Shown one piece after another: positions 26,299 through 35,660 of a DNA stretch of 64,000 nt (within the stretch, counting starts at the first letter, position 1; every line of letters begins with the position of its first letter). The notes under the pieces are model-generated. The model saw only the letters and a list, made by a program, of their open reading frames with translations, was not told the origin of the DNA and did not search any database. The position numbers and the translations under genes were made by a program. The DNA lies in contig NZ_CADCSU010000114.1 of NCBI RefSeq assembly GCF_902804475.1, positions 1-64,000 on the forward strand, given 5' to 3'. The DNA is from Flavobacterium bizetiae. Lineage in GTDB: Bacteria > Bacteroidota > Bacteroidia > Flavobacteriales > Flavobacteriaceae.

Positions 26299-29124
26299 AT
26301 GACTTCTTGTAATAGTCTCCCCGCAATAACTGTTAAAAGTGTAAAATCTATTCTTGTTTTATTATTCCTTTTGTTTTTTAACCTTGGTTTTACACAAAGC
26401 ATCAATAAAATAAATATTCAGATTATCGTTAAGGATGCCGAAAGTAAACTGCCAGTAAAAGGAGTTTTACTTGAGGCAGAAGGATTAGCTCAAAAAGGAG
26501 AAATGTTGTCAAATGATTTTGGAAATCTTATTCTGAATGATGTTGCAATGGGGAGTTATAAAATAAAACTATCTCATAAAGGGTATAAAATCCTTGAAAA
26601 AAAGCTGGACTTTACAACCAGTCAAACTCTCACTTTAGAGTTAATTCCGTCAAGCATTGAGCTAAATGAAGTTGTGGTCACGGCAACAGAATCTCGCGGA
26701 ATGACCAGTACATCGATCATCGATAAACGAGCGATGCAGCATTTACAGCCTTCAAGTTTTACAGATTTATTAGAATTACTGCCTGGTGGACGCTCAAAAG
26801 ATCCTGTGTTTAATGCTTCTAACCATATAAAATTAAGAGAAGTAGGAACGTCTGACGCCAATTATGATATTTCATCACTTGGAACTTCTTTTGTTATTGA
26901 CGGAATTCCTTTGAATACCGATGCCAATTTGCAATACACAACAGGACCAAATGTCACTATTACAAAAGGTTCCGGATATGCCAATACACGCAGAAACACC
27001 ACGTCAAAAGGCGTAGACATGCGTTCTATTTCTACAGATCAAATTGAGAAAGTAGAAATCATCAGAGGAATTTCATCTGTAGAATATGGCGATTTAACTA
27101 GCGGACTGATCAAAATTAAACGAAAAAGCGGACGCAGTAATTGGGAATCACGTTTTAAAGCAGATGAATTTAGTAAGTTATTTTATGTAGGCAAAGGATT
27201 TGAATCTGAAGAAAAGCGTTTGGTATTGAATGTTGGTTTAGATTATCTCGATGCAAAATCAGATCCCAGAAATAGTTTCGAAAATTACAAACGAATCACA
27301 GCATCCGTAAGGGCTCAAAAAACATGGGAAAATGAAAATCATCTTTTGCAATGGAATTCGAGTTTAGATTATAGCGGTTCTATGGACAATGAAAAAGCAG
27401 ATCCAAATGTGGGTTATGCAAAAATAGACCGATATACTTCTGATTATAACCGATTTTCGATGGCTAATTCTTTCGATTTAAATTTTAAAACCTCATCATT
27501 TTTTAAATCGGTTCAATTGGCGACATCCATTAGTCAGCAATATGATAAAATCGAACAGACAAAATGGGTACAGGTTTCGAATGCAACGGCGATACCTAAT
27601 AATACAGAACAAGGCGAATCTGACGGTATTTTTTTGACTCCGCAGTATACTTCAAATCTTTTGGTAGACGGAAAACCGTTTGATGCTTTTTTAAAAGCGA
27701 TGGGAAATTTTGAAATGCGTTTATTTGGATTAAAACATGCTCTGAAAGCAGGCTCAGAATGGATGTATTCTAAAAATAACGGAAAAGGGCAGGTGTATGA
27801 TACCACGCATCCGCCATCTCCTGAAATGTCTACACGTCCCAGATCCTACAAAGACATTCCGGCAAGTACAGATATTTCTTTTTTTGCTGAAGATGCCATT
27901 ACAATTTCGCTTGGAAAACATCAATTGAATGCTGCTGGCGGAATTCGGGCCATGTCGTTATTGAATGTGCCATCTGCTTATGCTATTTCCGGAAAATATT
28001 ATTTCGATCCCAGAGTAAATGCGCAATGGGTTTTGCCGTCTTTTAAAATTGGTGAAAAGTCTTTTAAAACAGAATTTACGGCAGGTTTCGGGCAGTACAC
28101 TAAATTTCCGACGCTCGCTCAGCTTTATCCTGATTTTATATATAATGATCTGGTGCAGCTCAACTTTTACCATAATACGCCTGAATACAGAAGAATTAAT
28201 TTAATGACTTATAAAACTTCTCCTGTAAATTATGATTTAAAACCAGCAATTAATAAAAAATGGGAAATTCGAACTGATTTTTTATATGATAATAATCGAT
28301 TTTCGGTGACTTTTTTTAATGAACGGTTAGATTCCGGATTCAGAAATGGTTCCCGTTATCAGGCGCTTTCTTATAAAAAATACGACAATAATTCTATCGA
28401 TCCTACAACCCTGACAGCTCCGCCTGATCTTGCTCAGATGAGGTTTGTCATGGATACTTTACTGACGTCGTACAGCATTACCAATAACGGAAGTAAATTA
28501 CTAAAAACCGGAGTAGAGTTTCAATTTTCTTCGAAGCGTTTTACAGCAATTAATACCCGTTTTACCGTAAATGGCGCCTGGTTTAAAACCACGTATACCA
28601 ATAGCAATCCTGTTTATAAAAGCGGACAAAAAGATATTATTATAAACGGAAAACGACTTCCGTACATAGGTCTTTATCAATGGGATGATGGCTCAGAAAA
28701 GCAACAATTAAATACCAACTTAATTGTAGATACTTATGTTCCTTCACTTGGTTTGGAGTTTTCGAGTTCGTTTCAGTTTTTATGGTTTATAAGCGATCAG
28801 TCTACGCTGCTAAACGGAACGCCAATCGCGTATATAGATCCTTCCGGAAAAGAGCATCCTTATCTCGAAAAAGACAAAACCGATCCTATTTTGCAATGGC
28901 TGGACATCAAATACAACGATGCTTTGTTTCAGGAAAAAACAATCCCAATGTCGATGAACATGAATTTAAAAGTCTCTAAAGATTTTTATAAAAGATTTAG
29001 AATTTCCATGTTCGTTAACCGACTCTTTAGTTACTATCAAAACTACGAAATCAACGGTCAGAAAATAGAACGAAGAGGACTTAACTCTCCTTATTTCGGG
29101 ATGGAAATCAACTTAAATTTTTAA
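26299..29124 (+). CDS. TonB-dependent receptor with CarboxypepD_reg-like N-terminus
   Basis: This 941-residue outer-membrane transporter has a signal peptide (about 1-34, ending LGFTQS), then a CarboxypepD_reg-like domain (about 38-115, with KLPVKGVLLEAEG), the spacer LNEVVVTATESRG, a plug (about 130-265, SVEYGDLTSGLIKIKRKSGR) and a barrel ending GMEINLNF with terminal Phe. It is the first gene of a four-gene operon with a lipoprotein, a barrel protein and a di-haem peroxidase. The substrate is unknown; the context suggests a metal, haem or redox-linked ligand. It is not a SusC homologue: no SusD follows. Confidence 0.93.
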   Translation: MTSCNSLPAITVKSVKSILVLLFLLFFNLGFTQSINKINIQIIVKDAESKLPVKGVLLEAEGLAQKGEMLSNDFGNLILNDVAMGSYKIKLSHKGYKILEKKLDFTTSQTLTLELIPSSIELNEVVVTATESRGMTSTSIIDKRAMQHLQPSSFTDLLELLPGGRSKDPVFNASNHIKLREVGTSDANYDISSLGTSFVIDGIPLNTDANLQYTTGPNVTITKGSGYANTRRNTTSKGVDMRSISTDQIEKVEIIRGISSVEYGDLTSGLIKIKRKSGRSNWESRFKADEFSKLFYVGKGFESEEKRLVLNVGLDYLDAKSDPRNSFENYKRITASVRAQKTWENENHLLQWNSSLDYSGSMDNEKADPNVGYAKIDRYTSDYNRFSMANSFDLNFKTSSFFKSVQLATSISQQYDKIEQTKWVQVSNATAIPNNTEQGESDGIFLTPQYTSNLLVDGKPFDAFLKAMGNFEMRLFGLKHALKAGSEWMYSKNNGKGQVYDTTHPPSPEMSTRPRSYKDIPASTDISFFAEDAITISLGKHQLNAAGGIRAMSLLNVPSAYAISGKYYFDPRVNAQWVLPSFKIGEKSFKTEFTAGFGQYTKFPTLAQLYPDFIYNDLVQLNFYHNTPEYRRINLMTYKTSPVNYDLKPAINKKWEIRTDFLYDNNRFSVTFFNERLDSGFRNGSRYQALSYKKYDNNSIDPTTLTAPPDLAQMRFVMDTLLTSYSITNNGSKLLKTGVEFQFSSKRFTAINTRFTVNGAWFKTTYTNSNPVYKSGQKDIIINGKRLPYIGLYQWDDGSEKQQLNTNLIVDTYVPSLGLEFSSSFQFLWFISDQSTLLNGTPIAYIDPSGKEHPYLEKDKTDPILQWLDIKYNDALFQEKTIPMSMNMNLKVSKDFYKRFRISMFVNRLFSYYQNYEINGQKIERRGLNSPYFGMEINLNF

Positions 29125-29151
29125 CTTTTAATATTAATAAATACAGCAATT

Positions 29152-30360
29152 ATGAAAATTAAATTACTTCCCATTTATCTAACAATAGCCGTAATGGCAC
29201 TATTACAATCTTGCTCTAAAGATGATAACAACGATAGTGGCAAACAAACTGCTTTGACGCTAAAATTGGTAAATCCAACAGATCTTACTAGTGTTACTTT
29301 TTCTGATCTTTCGGTTTCTTTTAAAGAATTGAATACAGGAAAAGTAACGCCAAGCAGCGCTTTTGTAAATAATAATCTTTCGATTAATCTAAATGAAGGT
29401 TCTTATGAAATTTCTGTTGATGGAAAAATTAAGTACGATGCTGACGGAACTATTGTCGAAGCTTCTGTAAGCGGTTATAAAGAATCGGTAGTAGTTACCG
29501 GAGGAACCGCTGTTGTTTCCTTAAACCTTTTCCTGAAAACAACACAATCAGATTTTGTTATCGAAGAGATATTCTTTACAGGAACAAAGACTGCCGAAGG
29601 CAAACAATATCAGGGTGATAAATACTTTAAAATTCACAACAATACAGATCATATTTTATATGCAGATGGATTAATGATTGCGCAATCAGAATTTATGACT
29701 GTTGATAAACAAGATTACACGCCAAATATTATGGCACAATCATTTGCAGCATCAGCGATTGCAATTGTTCCCGGAACCGGAAAAACGTATCCAATTGCGC
29801 CGGGTGAATTTTTTATTATTGCCGATGATGCTATTAACCACAAAGAATATAATCCAGGTTCAATCGATTTAAGAACGGCTACTTTCGAATTTTATACAGA
29901 AGATGCCGATGATGTAGATAATCCTGCGGTGCCTAATATGGAGAATTTATTTTCTTCGATGATCATTCACAATAGAGGTTTCAAAAGTTTTGTAATTGCC
30001 CGTTTACCAGTCAGCAAAAACACCTATTTAGCAGATTACACCTATGATTATGAATATAATTTAGTGTTTGGAGGAGAAAGTTACCCAATGGGAGAAAGTG
30101 TTTATTCTATCCCAAATGCATGGATTGTAGATGCTGTAAACTTAAGCGTTCAGTCAGAATTTAAATGGATTGTTACAGCTCCGTCATTAGATAAAGGATG
30201 GACATACTGCGGAAAAGTTGATGCTGACCAAACACGTTACGGAAAAAGTGTTCGTCGTAAGGTGCTTTCGACAACATCAAACGGTAAAAAAATATTGAAG
30301 GATACTAATAATTCTACATTAGATTTTAGCCCTGAAGCTAAACCATCTTTAATGAACTAA
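29152..30360 (+). CDS. Outer membrane lipoprotein, DUF4876-like
   Basis: This 402-residue lipoprotein has lipobox Cys21 (LLQSCSKDD). After a prealbumin-like N-terminal domain (about 32-125; LVNPTDLTSVTFSDLSVSFK) it has a beta-rich domain with IEEIFFTGTKTAEGKQYQGD (about 140-160) and GEFFIIADDAINHKE (about 222-236), resembling lamin-tail-like or DUF4876 domains. Such proteins follow TonB receptors in Bacteroidota and may be their surface-exposed partners. It starts 27 bp after the receptor and is followed by the barrel gene after 7 bp. The role is inferred. Confidence 0.8.
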   Translation: MKIKLLPIYLTIAVMALLQSCSKDDNNDSGKQTALTLKLVNPTDLTSVTFSDLSVSFKELNTGKVTPSSAFVNNNLSINLNEGSYEISVDGKIKYDADGTIVEASVSGYKESVVVTGGTAVVSLNLFLKTTQSDFVIEEIFFTGTKTAEGKQYQGDKYFKIHNNTDHILYADGLMIAQSEFMTVDKQDYTPNIMAQSFAASAIAIVPGTGKTYPIAPGEFFIIADDAINHKEYNPGSIDLRTATFEFYTEDADDVDNPAVPNMENLFSSMIIHNRGFKSFVIARLPVSKNTYLADYTYDYEYNLVFGGESYPMGESVYSIPNAWIVDAVNLSVQSEFKWIVTAPSLDKGWTYCGKVDADQTRYGKSVRRKVLSTTSNGKKILKDTNNSTLDFSPEAKPSLMN

Positions 30361-30367
30361 TACAATC

Positions 30368-31879
30368 ATGAGCTTTCGTTTCGTCTTACTGTTTTTTATT
30401 TTTAGTTCCGGTATTTTGCATGCGCAGGACAGTACTTCGGTGCTGCTGCGCATTCATGAAAATCAGCTTCCTGAAAATAATTTTTCTAATGCCTTTTATA
30501 CAAATCCTGCCAATATGTTTTATGCGCGACATTATTCGTTATCGCAATTAAGTGCCGGTTATAATAATTCGTCGCAGCAAACCAATATACAGGAATTAGG
30601 AAATGGCATTCGTCAGTTTCTGGTCAACGCACAATCTTATTATAAGATCGATGCCGAAAACACCGTTTGGGGAAATGCCTATTATAAAAATGACCAACGT
30701 AAAAATGTACAATGGAATGAAAGCTCAGATTTTCAAATCATATATCCATATGTAACCGCTGATTCTATAGGAGGAAATCTCTCTTTCGAGGAATATTCTT
30801 TTAAAGGAGGTTATACTAAAGCTTTTCAAAAAATGACACTCGGGATTGTGGCTGATTATCGCGCTTTGATGGAATATCGTGATACAGATCCCAGACCTAA
30901 AAATACGGTTTCAGATCTTAACGTGGCAGTTGGTCTTTCGCAAAACATAGGAAATCATTATGCTATTGGAACTTCAGTTAATCTTCAGAAATATACCCAA
31001 TCGAATAATTTAAAATTCTTTAGCGAATTAGGCGCTCCGGCTGTTTATCATATGACTGGTCTTGGTATGTACAGTAACTTGCTTACCGGAAACAAACTAA
31101 GCTCTTTTTATGACGGAAAAGGATATGGCGCAAATGTGCAATTTTTTCCTAAAGATCGAAATGGATTTGCCCTATCTGTAGGTTACAATCATTTTGATTA
31201 CGAAAAAATAATGACCGAATTTCAAAATCTTATTGCCTCGAGTATTCTGGAAAAAAGATACGAAGGTGAAGTTTCATATTTAAAAAAATCCGAAGAAAGA
31301 TCGTGGGGTACAAAAGTTGAATTTTATTATAGCGACCGTGCCGGAACCGAGAATATATTCGACAACCAAACCACAACATCGTATATCAAAATATCTGAGT
31401 ATACTAAATATACCAATCAGGTAACATCGATATTATTTTCCGGATTGTACAGTAATCCCAATCCTGAATTTTCGTGGTCGGTGGCACCAAGTTTCAATTT
31501 AAAAAATACTGCCACAAAATATATTGATCCTTTACGCAAAGTCGATGTTCAGAAGGCTATTGGCCGAATCGATTTTTCTGTATCAAAACTTTTTTCGAAA
31601 TCGCTAATCAATCTGTCAACTTCTTTCGAGCATAGTTGGGCTTTAGATGCTAAAATGAATCTTAGCGATCGTACCGAAACCAATCAGATTTTCGAAATGT
31701 TAGATTACAATTTCGCTTATTTATCTTCTGCTTATACCAAAGTTAATCTGGCATCGCGTTGGGATTATAAATACGCAGCCAACCTTAATTTTTTTGCTAA
31801 AGCAGGTTTCGATTACTACAATTATTCTAATAATAAAAACAATACCTATTTTCAAATGTCAATGGGTTTGACATTTTAA
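30368..31879 (+). CDS. Outer membrane beta-barrel protein, DUF6850-like
   Basis: This 503-residue protein has a signal peptide (about 1-20, ending GILHAQDS) and an N-terminal segment NAFYTNPANMFYARHYSLSQ typical of outer-membrane barrel families. Alternating amphipathic strands run to the end (QMSMGLTF, terminal Phe). I recall the family as DUF6850, with moderate certainty. It has no plug domain, so it is a passive or partner barrel. It is third in the receptor-peroxidase operon, 7 bp after the lipoprotein and 32 bp before the peroxidase gene. Confidence 0.75.
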   Translation: MSFRFVLLFFIFSSGILHAQDSTSVLLRIHENQLPENNFSNAFYTNPANMFYARHYSLSQLSAGYNNSSQQTNIQELGNGIRQFLVNAQSYYKIDAENTVWGNAYYKNDQRKNVQWNESSDFQIIYPYVTADSIGGNLSFEEYSFKGGYTKAFQKMTLGIVADYRALMEYRDTDPRPKNTVSDLNVAVGLSQNIGNHYAIGTSVNLQKYTQSNNLKFFSELGAPAVYHMTGLGMYSNLLTGNKLSSFYDGKGYGANVQFFPKDRNGFALSVGYNHFDYEKIMTEFQNLIASSILEKRYEGEVSYLKKSEERSWGTKVEFYYSDRAGTENIFDNQTTTSYIKISEYTKYTNQVTSILFSGLYSNPNPEFSWSVAPSFNLKNTATKYIDPLRKVDVQKAIGRIDFSVSKLFSKSLINLSTSFEHSWALDAKMNLSDRTETNQIFEMLDYNFAYLSSAYTKVNLASRWDYKYAANLNFFAKAGFDYYNYSNNKNNTYFQMSMGLTF

Positions 31880-31911
31880 TTTGATATTAAAAAAATCTCT
31901 ATTGCTTTATA

Positions 31912-33054
31912 ATGAAGTCTATTTTATTAAAAACCTTTCTTTTCGTTTTCTCCGTCAGCATTGTATATTCATTGTTGAGTTTTGGTGCTTCTATGAGCGA
32001 TAAAATAACAAACGAAAATTGGCGGGAACTGTATAGTAAACCAACCAAACAATGGCCAAAACCTACAATCGATAAAGATGTTGTCTGGCAGGAATTAGAA
32101 TCTTTGGATATTGATACCAGCTATTATGAGAGAATGGAAGATCCGAAAGTGATTTTAGGTCAGATGCTTTTTTTTGATCCAAAACTTTCCGGTTCGAATC
32201 AGGTTTCGTGCAGCAGTTGTCATGATCCGGAATTGGCCTGGGGAGATGGGAGAGAAGTATCTTTAGGAAATGACCATCTGCAAGGCAAAAGAAATACACC
32301 ATCATTATATAATATAAATGCCCGAAAATCATTTTTTTGGGATGGTCGTGCAAGTACTTTAGAAGAACAGGCGCAAGGCCCGATTACGGCACATCATGAA
32401 ATGAATATGGATTCGAAAAGTCTCGCTAAAAAACTGAAAAAAGTAAAAGGTTACGCCGGCTTATTTCAGAATGCTTACGGAAATACTGATATTACTTATG
32501 AAAAAATCCTGCAGTCGTTAGCCACTTTTCAAAAAACAATACTCAGCAAAAGAAGCCGATTTGATGATTTTGTAGATGGCGATTACACGCAGTTATCTGA
32601 TCAGGAAATACACGGACTTCATCTTTTTCGTACCAAAGCACGTTGCATCAATTGTCATTCAGGAAAATATTTAACCGATGAATCATTTCATAATATCGGT
32701 TTAACCTATTATAAAAGAGAATTTGAAGATTTAGGACTTTATAATATTACCAAAAAAGCAGAAGATGTGGGGAAATTCAGAACTCCCTCGCTTCGTGATG
32801 TAATGTATACCGGACCGTGGATGCACAACGGTTTTTTTGATAATATGACAGGCATTATCAATATATACAACAGCGGAATGCATATGATTGATCCTGATGA
32901 AGCTGAAAAAGCCGCTGATCCTTTATTTCCAAAAACAGATGTTTTGTTACAGCCCTTAAACCTTGATGATACCGAAATTGAAGCCTTAGTTGCATTTATC
33001 AAAACATTATCCGGCCGACAATACAAAATGGAGCGTCCGCAGATACCGAGATAG
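31912..33054 (+). CDS. Di-haem cytochrome-c peroxidase (CcpA/MauG family)
   Basis: This 380-residue periplasmic enzyme reduces H2O2 or oxidises a partner through two covalent haems. The CxxCH sites are Cys100-Cys103-His104 (CSSCH) and Cys245-Cys248-His249 (CINCH). The region FFWDGRA at 141-147 and TGPWMHNGFF near 298-307 are family features. A hydrophobic N-terminus (about 1-26) acts as signal or anchor. Although named peroxidases, many members such as MauG instead modify proteins. It is the last gene of the operon; a 20-bp hairpin follows. The exact reaction is unknown. Confidence 0.93.
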   Translation: MKSILLKTFLFVFSVSIVYSLLSFGASMSDKITNENWRELYSKPTKQWPKPTIDKDVVWQELESLDIDTSYYERMEDPKVILGQMLFFDPKLSGSNQVSCSSCHDPELAWGDGREVSLGNDHLQGKRNTPSLYNINARKSFFWDGRASTLEEQAQGPITAHHEMNMDSKSLAKKLKKVKGYAGLFQNAYGNTDITYEKILQSLATFQKTILSKRSRFDDFVDGDYTQLSDQEIHGLHLFRTKARCINCHSGKYLTDESFHNIGLTYYKREFEDLGLYNITKKAEDVGKFRTPSLRDVMYTGPWMHNGFFDNMTGIINIYNSGMHMIDPDEAEKAADPLFPKTDVLLQPLNLDDTEIEALVAFIKTLSGRQYKMERPQIPR

Positions 33055-33070
33055 ATCAATATTAAAGTTG

Positions 33071-33120
33071 TAAAGTGAGATAAGAGGATTTAAATATTTG
33101 AATCCTTTTATCTCACTTTA
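33071..33120. terminator. Long hairpin closing the peroxidase operon
   Basis: Arms 33071-33090 and 33101-33120 (19 of 20 bp paired, loop TAAATATTTG) form a very stable hairpin 16 bp after the peroxidase gene. The T-run is poor, so it could be an mRNA-stabilising hairpin as well as a terminator. Confidence 0.7.
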
Positions 33121-33158
33121 TATTTCATGACCTATTCTTTGCGTAACAGAAAGATAAT

Positions 33159-33416
33159 TTATTTCTCTTCTTCTAAACCGTCAACGGCCGAAATCTGATC
33201 CAGGATATTCGTTTGGTTAGGCGAAATGTAATTTTTTACTTCGCTAGGAGTTTCTTTCTTAAAAAGAAGATCTAAGGCGTGATAAAGTCGTAATAAAACT
33301 TCTTTGTCTTCTTTTTCAATTTCTAAAGCAGTATTAAAATTAAAAACATAATTATTCGAATTGCGTACTTCTACTTTTATCGTTTTTGATGTGATTTTAA
33401 ATTTAACTATATCCAT
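33159..33416 (-). CDS. Hypothetical protein (85 aa)
   Basis: This 85-residue cytoplasmic protein begins MDIVKFKITSKTIKVEV and is rich in charged residues, with a helical centre (KEDKEVLLRLYHALDLLFKK) and an acidic tail. I recognise no family. It stands alone on the minus strand between the peroxidase operon and the tRNA gene. The composition resembles its neighbours and the ATG is good, so it is probably real. Confidence 0.5.
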   Translation of the reverse strand: MDIVKFKITSKTIKVEVRNSNNYVFNFNTALEIEKEDKEVLLRLYHALDLLFKKETPSEVKNYISPNQTNILDQISAVDGLEEEK

Positions 33417-33481
33417 TGTTTCTTCTTTTTTAGATATTTGAGATGTTCTTATGAAGTTCTTTTAAACAAAACTACAATAAA

Positions 33482-33512
33482 AAAACCCTAATCAATTGAT
33501 GATTAGGGTTTT
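33482..33512. terminator. Terminator after tRNA-Met
   Basis: A perfect 13-bp stem (AAAACCCTAATCA at 33482-33494, TGATTAGGGTTTT at 33500-33512) lies just beyond the 3' end of the tRNA on the minus strand, with A/T-runs on both sides. Confidence 0.88.
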
Positions 33513-33520
33513 GTTTTTTG

Positions 33521-33594
33521 TAGCGAGGACGGGAGTTGAACCCGTGACCTCAGGGTTATGAATCCTGCGCTCTAACCAACTGAGCTACCTCGCC
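33521..33594 (-). tRNA. tRNA-Met (anticodon CAT)
   Basis: The minus-strand 74-nt gene has acceptor stem GGCGAGG/CCTCGCT, D-arm AGCTCAGTTGGTTAGAGC, anticodon loop with CAT (+ strand ATG at 33558-33560) and T-arm ACGGGTTCAACTCCCGT. CCA is not encoded. The sequence type is elongator tRNA-Met; a CAT anticodon can also be a tRNA-Ile read by lysidine, but I see no feature for that. Confidence 0.95.
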
Positions 33595-33747
33595 AAGATT
33601 GCAAGTGAACCGTGTTCCTCATTGCGGGTGCAAAGATAGAAATAATATTAATTGTTGCAAGAATAAAATGAAGAAAAAAAAATATTTTTAAAAATGCATT
33701 GTTTTTGGACATATATTCTTATATTTCGAAAAAATTAAAAGTAGCAC

Positions 33748-34140
33748 ATGGATCCAAAAATACGTTACGAAATCGAGTTTCCCATAAATTCTTCGCCGCA
33801 ATTATTATATCAATATATATCAACACCGTCAGGTTTGTCAGAATGGTTTGCAGACAATGTAAACTCAAGAGGCGAATTTTTCACTTTTATCTGGAATGAC
33901 TCGCAGGAAAAAGCACGTTTGGCCTCTAAAAAAACAGGAGAAAAAGTAAAATTCAAATGGGTTGACGAAAGCAGTAAGGATACAGAATACTTTTTTGAGT
34001 TGCATATCTTAGTCGATGAACTGACTAAAGATGTGTCATTAATGGTAGTCGATTTCGCTGAAAAAGAAGAAGTAGGAGAAGCTAAACAATTGTGGGAGAA
34101 TCAGATCTCAGATCTAAAACATCTTATAGGATCTGTTTAG
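33748..34140 (+). CDS. START-like domain protein (SRPBCC fold)
   Basis: This 130-residue cytoplasmic protein of the SRPBCC/START-like group begins MDPKIRYEIEFPINSSPQ and has the usual LYQYISTPSGLSEWFADNVN segment near residues 20-40. The fold binds hydrophobic ligands; the ligand is unknown. The family is strongly conserved in Flavobacteria next to the aminotransferase class IV, YqgE and HU genes, as here. The smaller overlapping frame at 33699 is not a gene. A TATATTTC box at 33720-33727 may be its promoter. Confidence 0.82.
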   Translation: MDPKIRYEIEFPINSSPQLLYQYISTPSGLSEWFADNVNSRGEFFTFIWNDSQEKARLASKKTGEKVKFKWVDESSKDTEYFFELHILVDELTKDVSLMVVDFAEKEEVGEAKQLWENQISDLKHLIGSV

Positions 34141-34160
34141 TAAAATTCTATTTTATACCT

Positions 34161-34194
34161 TATATTTGCCCTGAACAAAATTCAGGGTTTTTTT
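34161..34194 (+). promoter_or_regulatory. Promoter box with nested intrinsic terminator before the aminotransferase gene
   Basis: TATATTTG (34161-34168) is a perfect -7 box and is followed directly by the hairpin CCCTGAA-CAAAA-TTCAGGG (34169-34187) and seven T ending at the ATG. Transcripts coming from the upstream START-like gene would meet a terminator, while RNA started at this promoter begins inside the hairpin and would escape it. Confidence 0.7.
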
Positions 34195-35034
34195 ATGATC
34201 AATTTTAACGGAAACATAGTAGCACAAGACGATAATGTATTAACTCAAAATCGTGCTTTTTTGTATGGAGATGGTGTTTTTGAAACACTAAAAATAGTGA
34301 ATAATAAAATCTTGTTTGTCGAAGATCATTACTTTAGATTAATGGCTTCGATGCGTGTGGTTCGAATGGAAATTCCGATGAACTTTACAATGGAATATTT
34401 TGAAGAGCAGGTTTTAAATCTTGTAAATCAAAAAAATATTTCGGGTTCAGCCAGAGCAAGAATTACGGTTTTTAGAAATGATGGAGGTTTGTATTTGCCA
34501 AAAACAAACGAAGTTTCATTTTTAATTCACGCAACGGCACTTGAAAGCACTTTTTATGCTCTAAATACTGCAGAATACGAAGTAGATTTGTATAAAGACT
34601 TCTATGTAACCAAACAGTTATTATCGTCGATTAAAACGACTAATAAAATGATAAATGTTACCGGAAGCATTTTTGCTCACGAAAATGGTCTGGCTAACTG
34701 CATTTTAGTAAATGATACTAAAAATGTTGTTGAAGCATTACAGGGGAACTTATTTATGGTTGTGGGTAAAAAATTGATTACGCCGCCTGTTTCTGAAGGA
34801 TGTTTGAACGGAATTATGCGTAAGCAAATATTAGCTTTGTCTAAAAAAATAACAGACATAGAAGTAGTTGAAGAAATAATTTCGCCATTTGATCTTCAAA
34901 AAGCTGACGAATTATTTCTGACAAATGTAATCACGGGGATACAACCGATAACTAAGTATCGAAAAAAGGAGTTTACAAGCAATCTGGCTCATTTATTAGT
35001 GCAAAAACTGAATGAATCTATATCTGAAAATTAA
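34195..35034 (+). CDS. Class IV aminotransferase (PabC-like or D-amino/branched-chain type)
   Basis: This 279-residue PLP enzyme has the family's LYGDGVFETLKI start (about 23-34) and the catalytic lysine Lys147 in SSIKTTNKM. Members include aminodeoxychorismate lyase (PabC), branched-chain and D-amino acid aminotransferases; the C-terminal NVITGIQPITKYRKKEF is compatible with PabC-like proteins. The exact activity cannot be chosen by eye. The ATG follows a terminator hairpin by seven T, so there is no ribosome-binding site of the usual kind. The 3' end overlaps the convergent YqgE gene by 4 bp. Confidence 0.88.
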   Translation: MINFNGNIVAQDDNVLTQNRAFLYGDGVFETLKIVNNKILFVEDHYFRLMASMRVVRMEIPMNFTMEYFEEQVLNLVNQKNISGSARARITVFRNDGGLYLPKTNEVSFLIHATALESTFYALNTAEYEVDLYKDFYVTKQLLSSIKTTNKMINVTGSIFAHENGLANCILVNDTKNVVEALQGNLFMVVGKKLITPPVSEGCLNGIMRKQILALSKKITDIEVVEEIISPFDLQKADELFLTNVITGIQPITKYRKKEFTSNLAHLLVQKLNESISEN

Positions 35035-35591
35035 TTCAGATACGGATTTTCAGGTGCATTCGACCAAATAAGATAGTCGCCTCCGAGCTCAATAATTTGC
35101 TCTTTCCAAAAATGGGTGGTCGATTTTCCGATAATTTTGTTTTTATAACTATTATCAGTAATGATCCAGGAGTTTCCCTGCATTTCACTCTCAAGCTGAT
35201 TTTCGTCCCAACCGGTATAACCTAAGAAAAAGCGAATATTGTTTTTACCAATAGATCCGTCGTTTATTAAGTCTTTAGTCGATTCAAAATCACCTCCCCA
35301 ATAAATTCCGTTAGAAATCTCAACACTGTTAGGTATTAATTCCGGAATATTGTGAATAAAATAAAGGTTGTCCTGTTCAACCGGGCCTCCGTTATATATT
35401 TTGAAACTGGCGTCAATTTCAGGTATCAAATCATTAATAGTATACTTTAAAGGCTTATTAATGATGAATCCTATTGATCCTTCTTTGTTATGGTCTGCTA
35501 ATAAAATTACCGATCTATTAAAAGATAAATCTCCAATTATAGAAGGCTCGGCAATAAGCAGGTGTCCTTTTTTTAATTTTTCTGAAATCAT
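35031..35591 (-). CDS. YqgE/AlgH family protein
   Basis: The ATG at 35591 gives MISEKLKKGHLLIAEPS, the family's normal start, for 186 residues. A longer frame from 35675 begins inside the HU terminator hairpin and is not used. Family features are FNRSVILLADHNKEGSIGFI and NGGPVEQDNLYFIHN, then the FLGYTGWDENQLESEM element. The role of YqgE/AlgH proteins is poorly defined; some regulate alginate genes, others have no known function. It is convergent with the aminotransferase gene. Confidence 0.92.
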   Translation of the reverse strand: MISEKLKKGHLLIAEPSIIGDLSFNRSVILLADHNKEGSIGFIINKPLKYTINDLIPEIDASFKIYNGGPVEQDNLYFIHNIPELIPNSVEISNGIYWGGDFESTKDLINDGSIGKNNIRFFLGYTGWDENQLESEMQGNSWIITDNSYKNKIIGKSTTHFWKEQIIELGGDYLIWSNAPENPYLN

Positions 35592-35660
35592 ACGGCTACA
35601 ATTTTTATTAAATTTAATCATAAAATTTTTAAAATCCCAAATAAAATCGTTAAACCGCAC

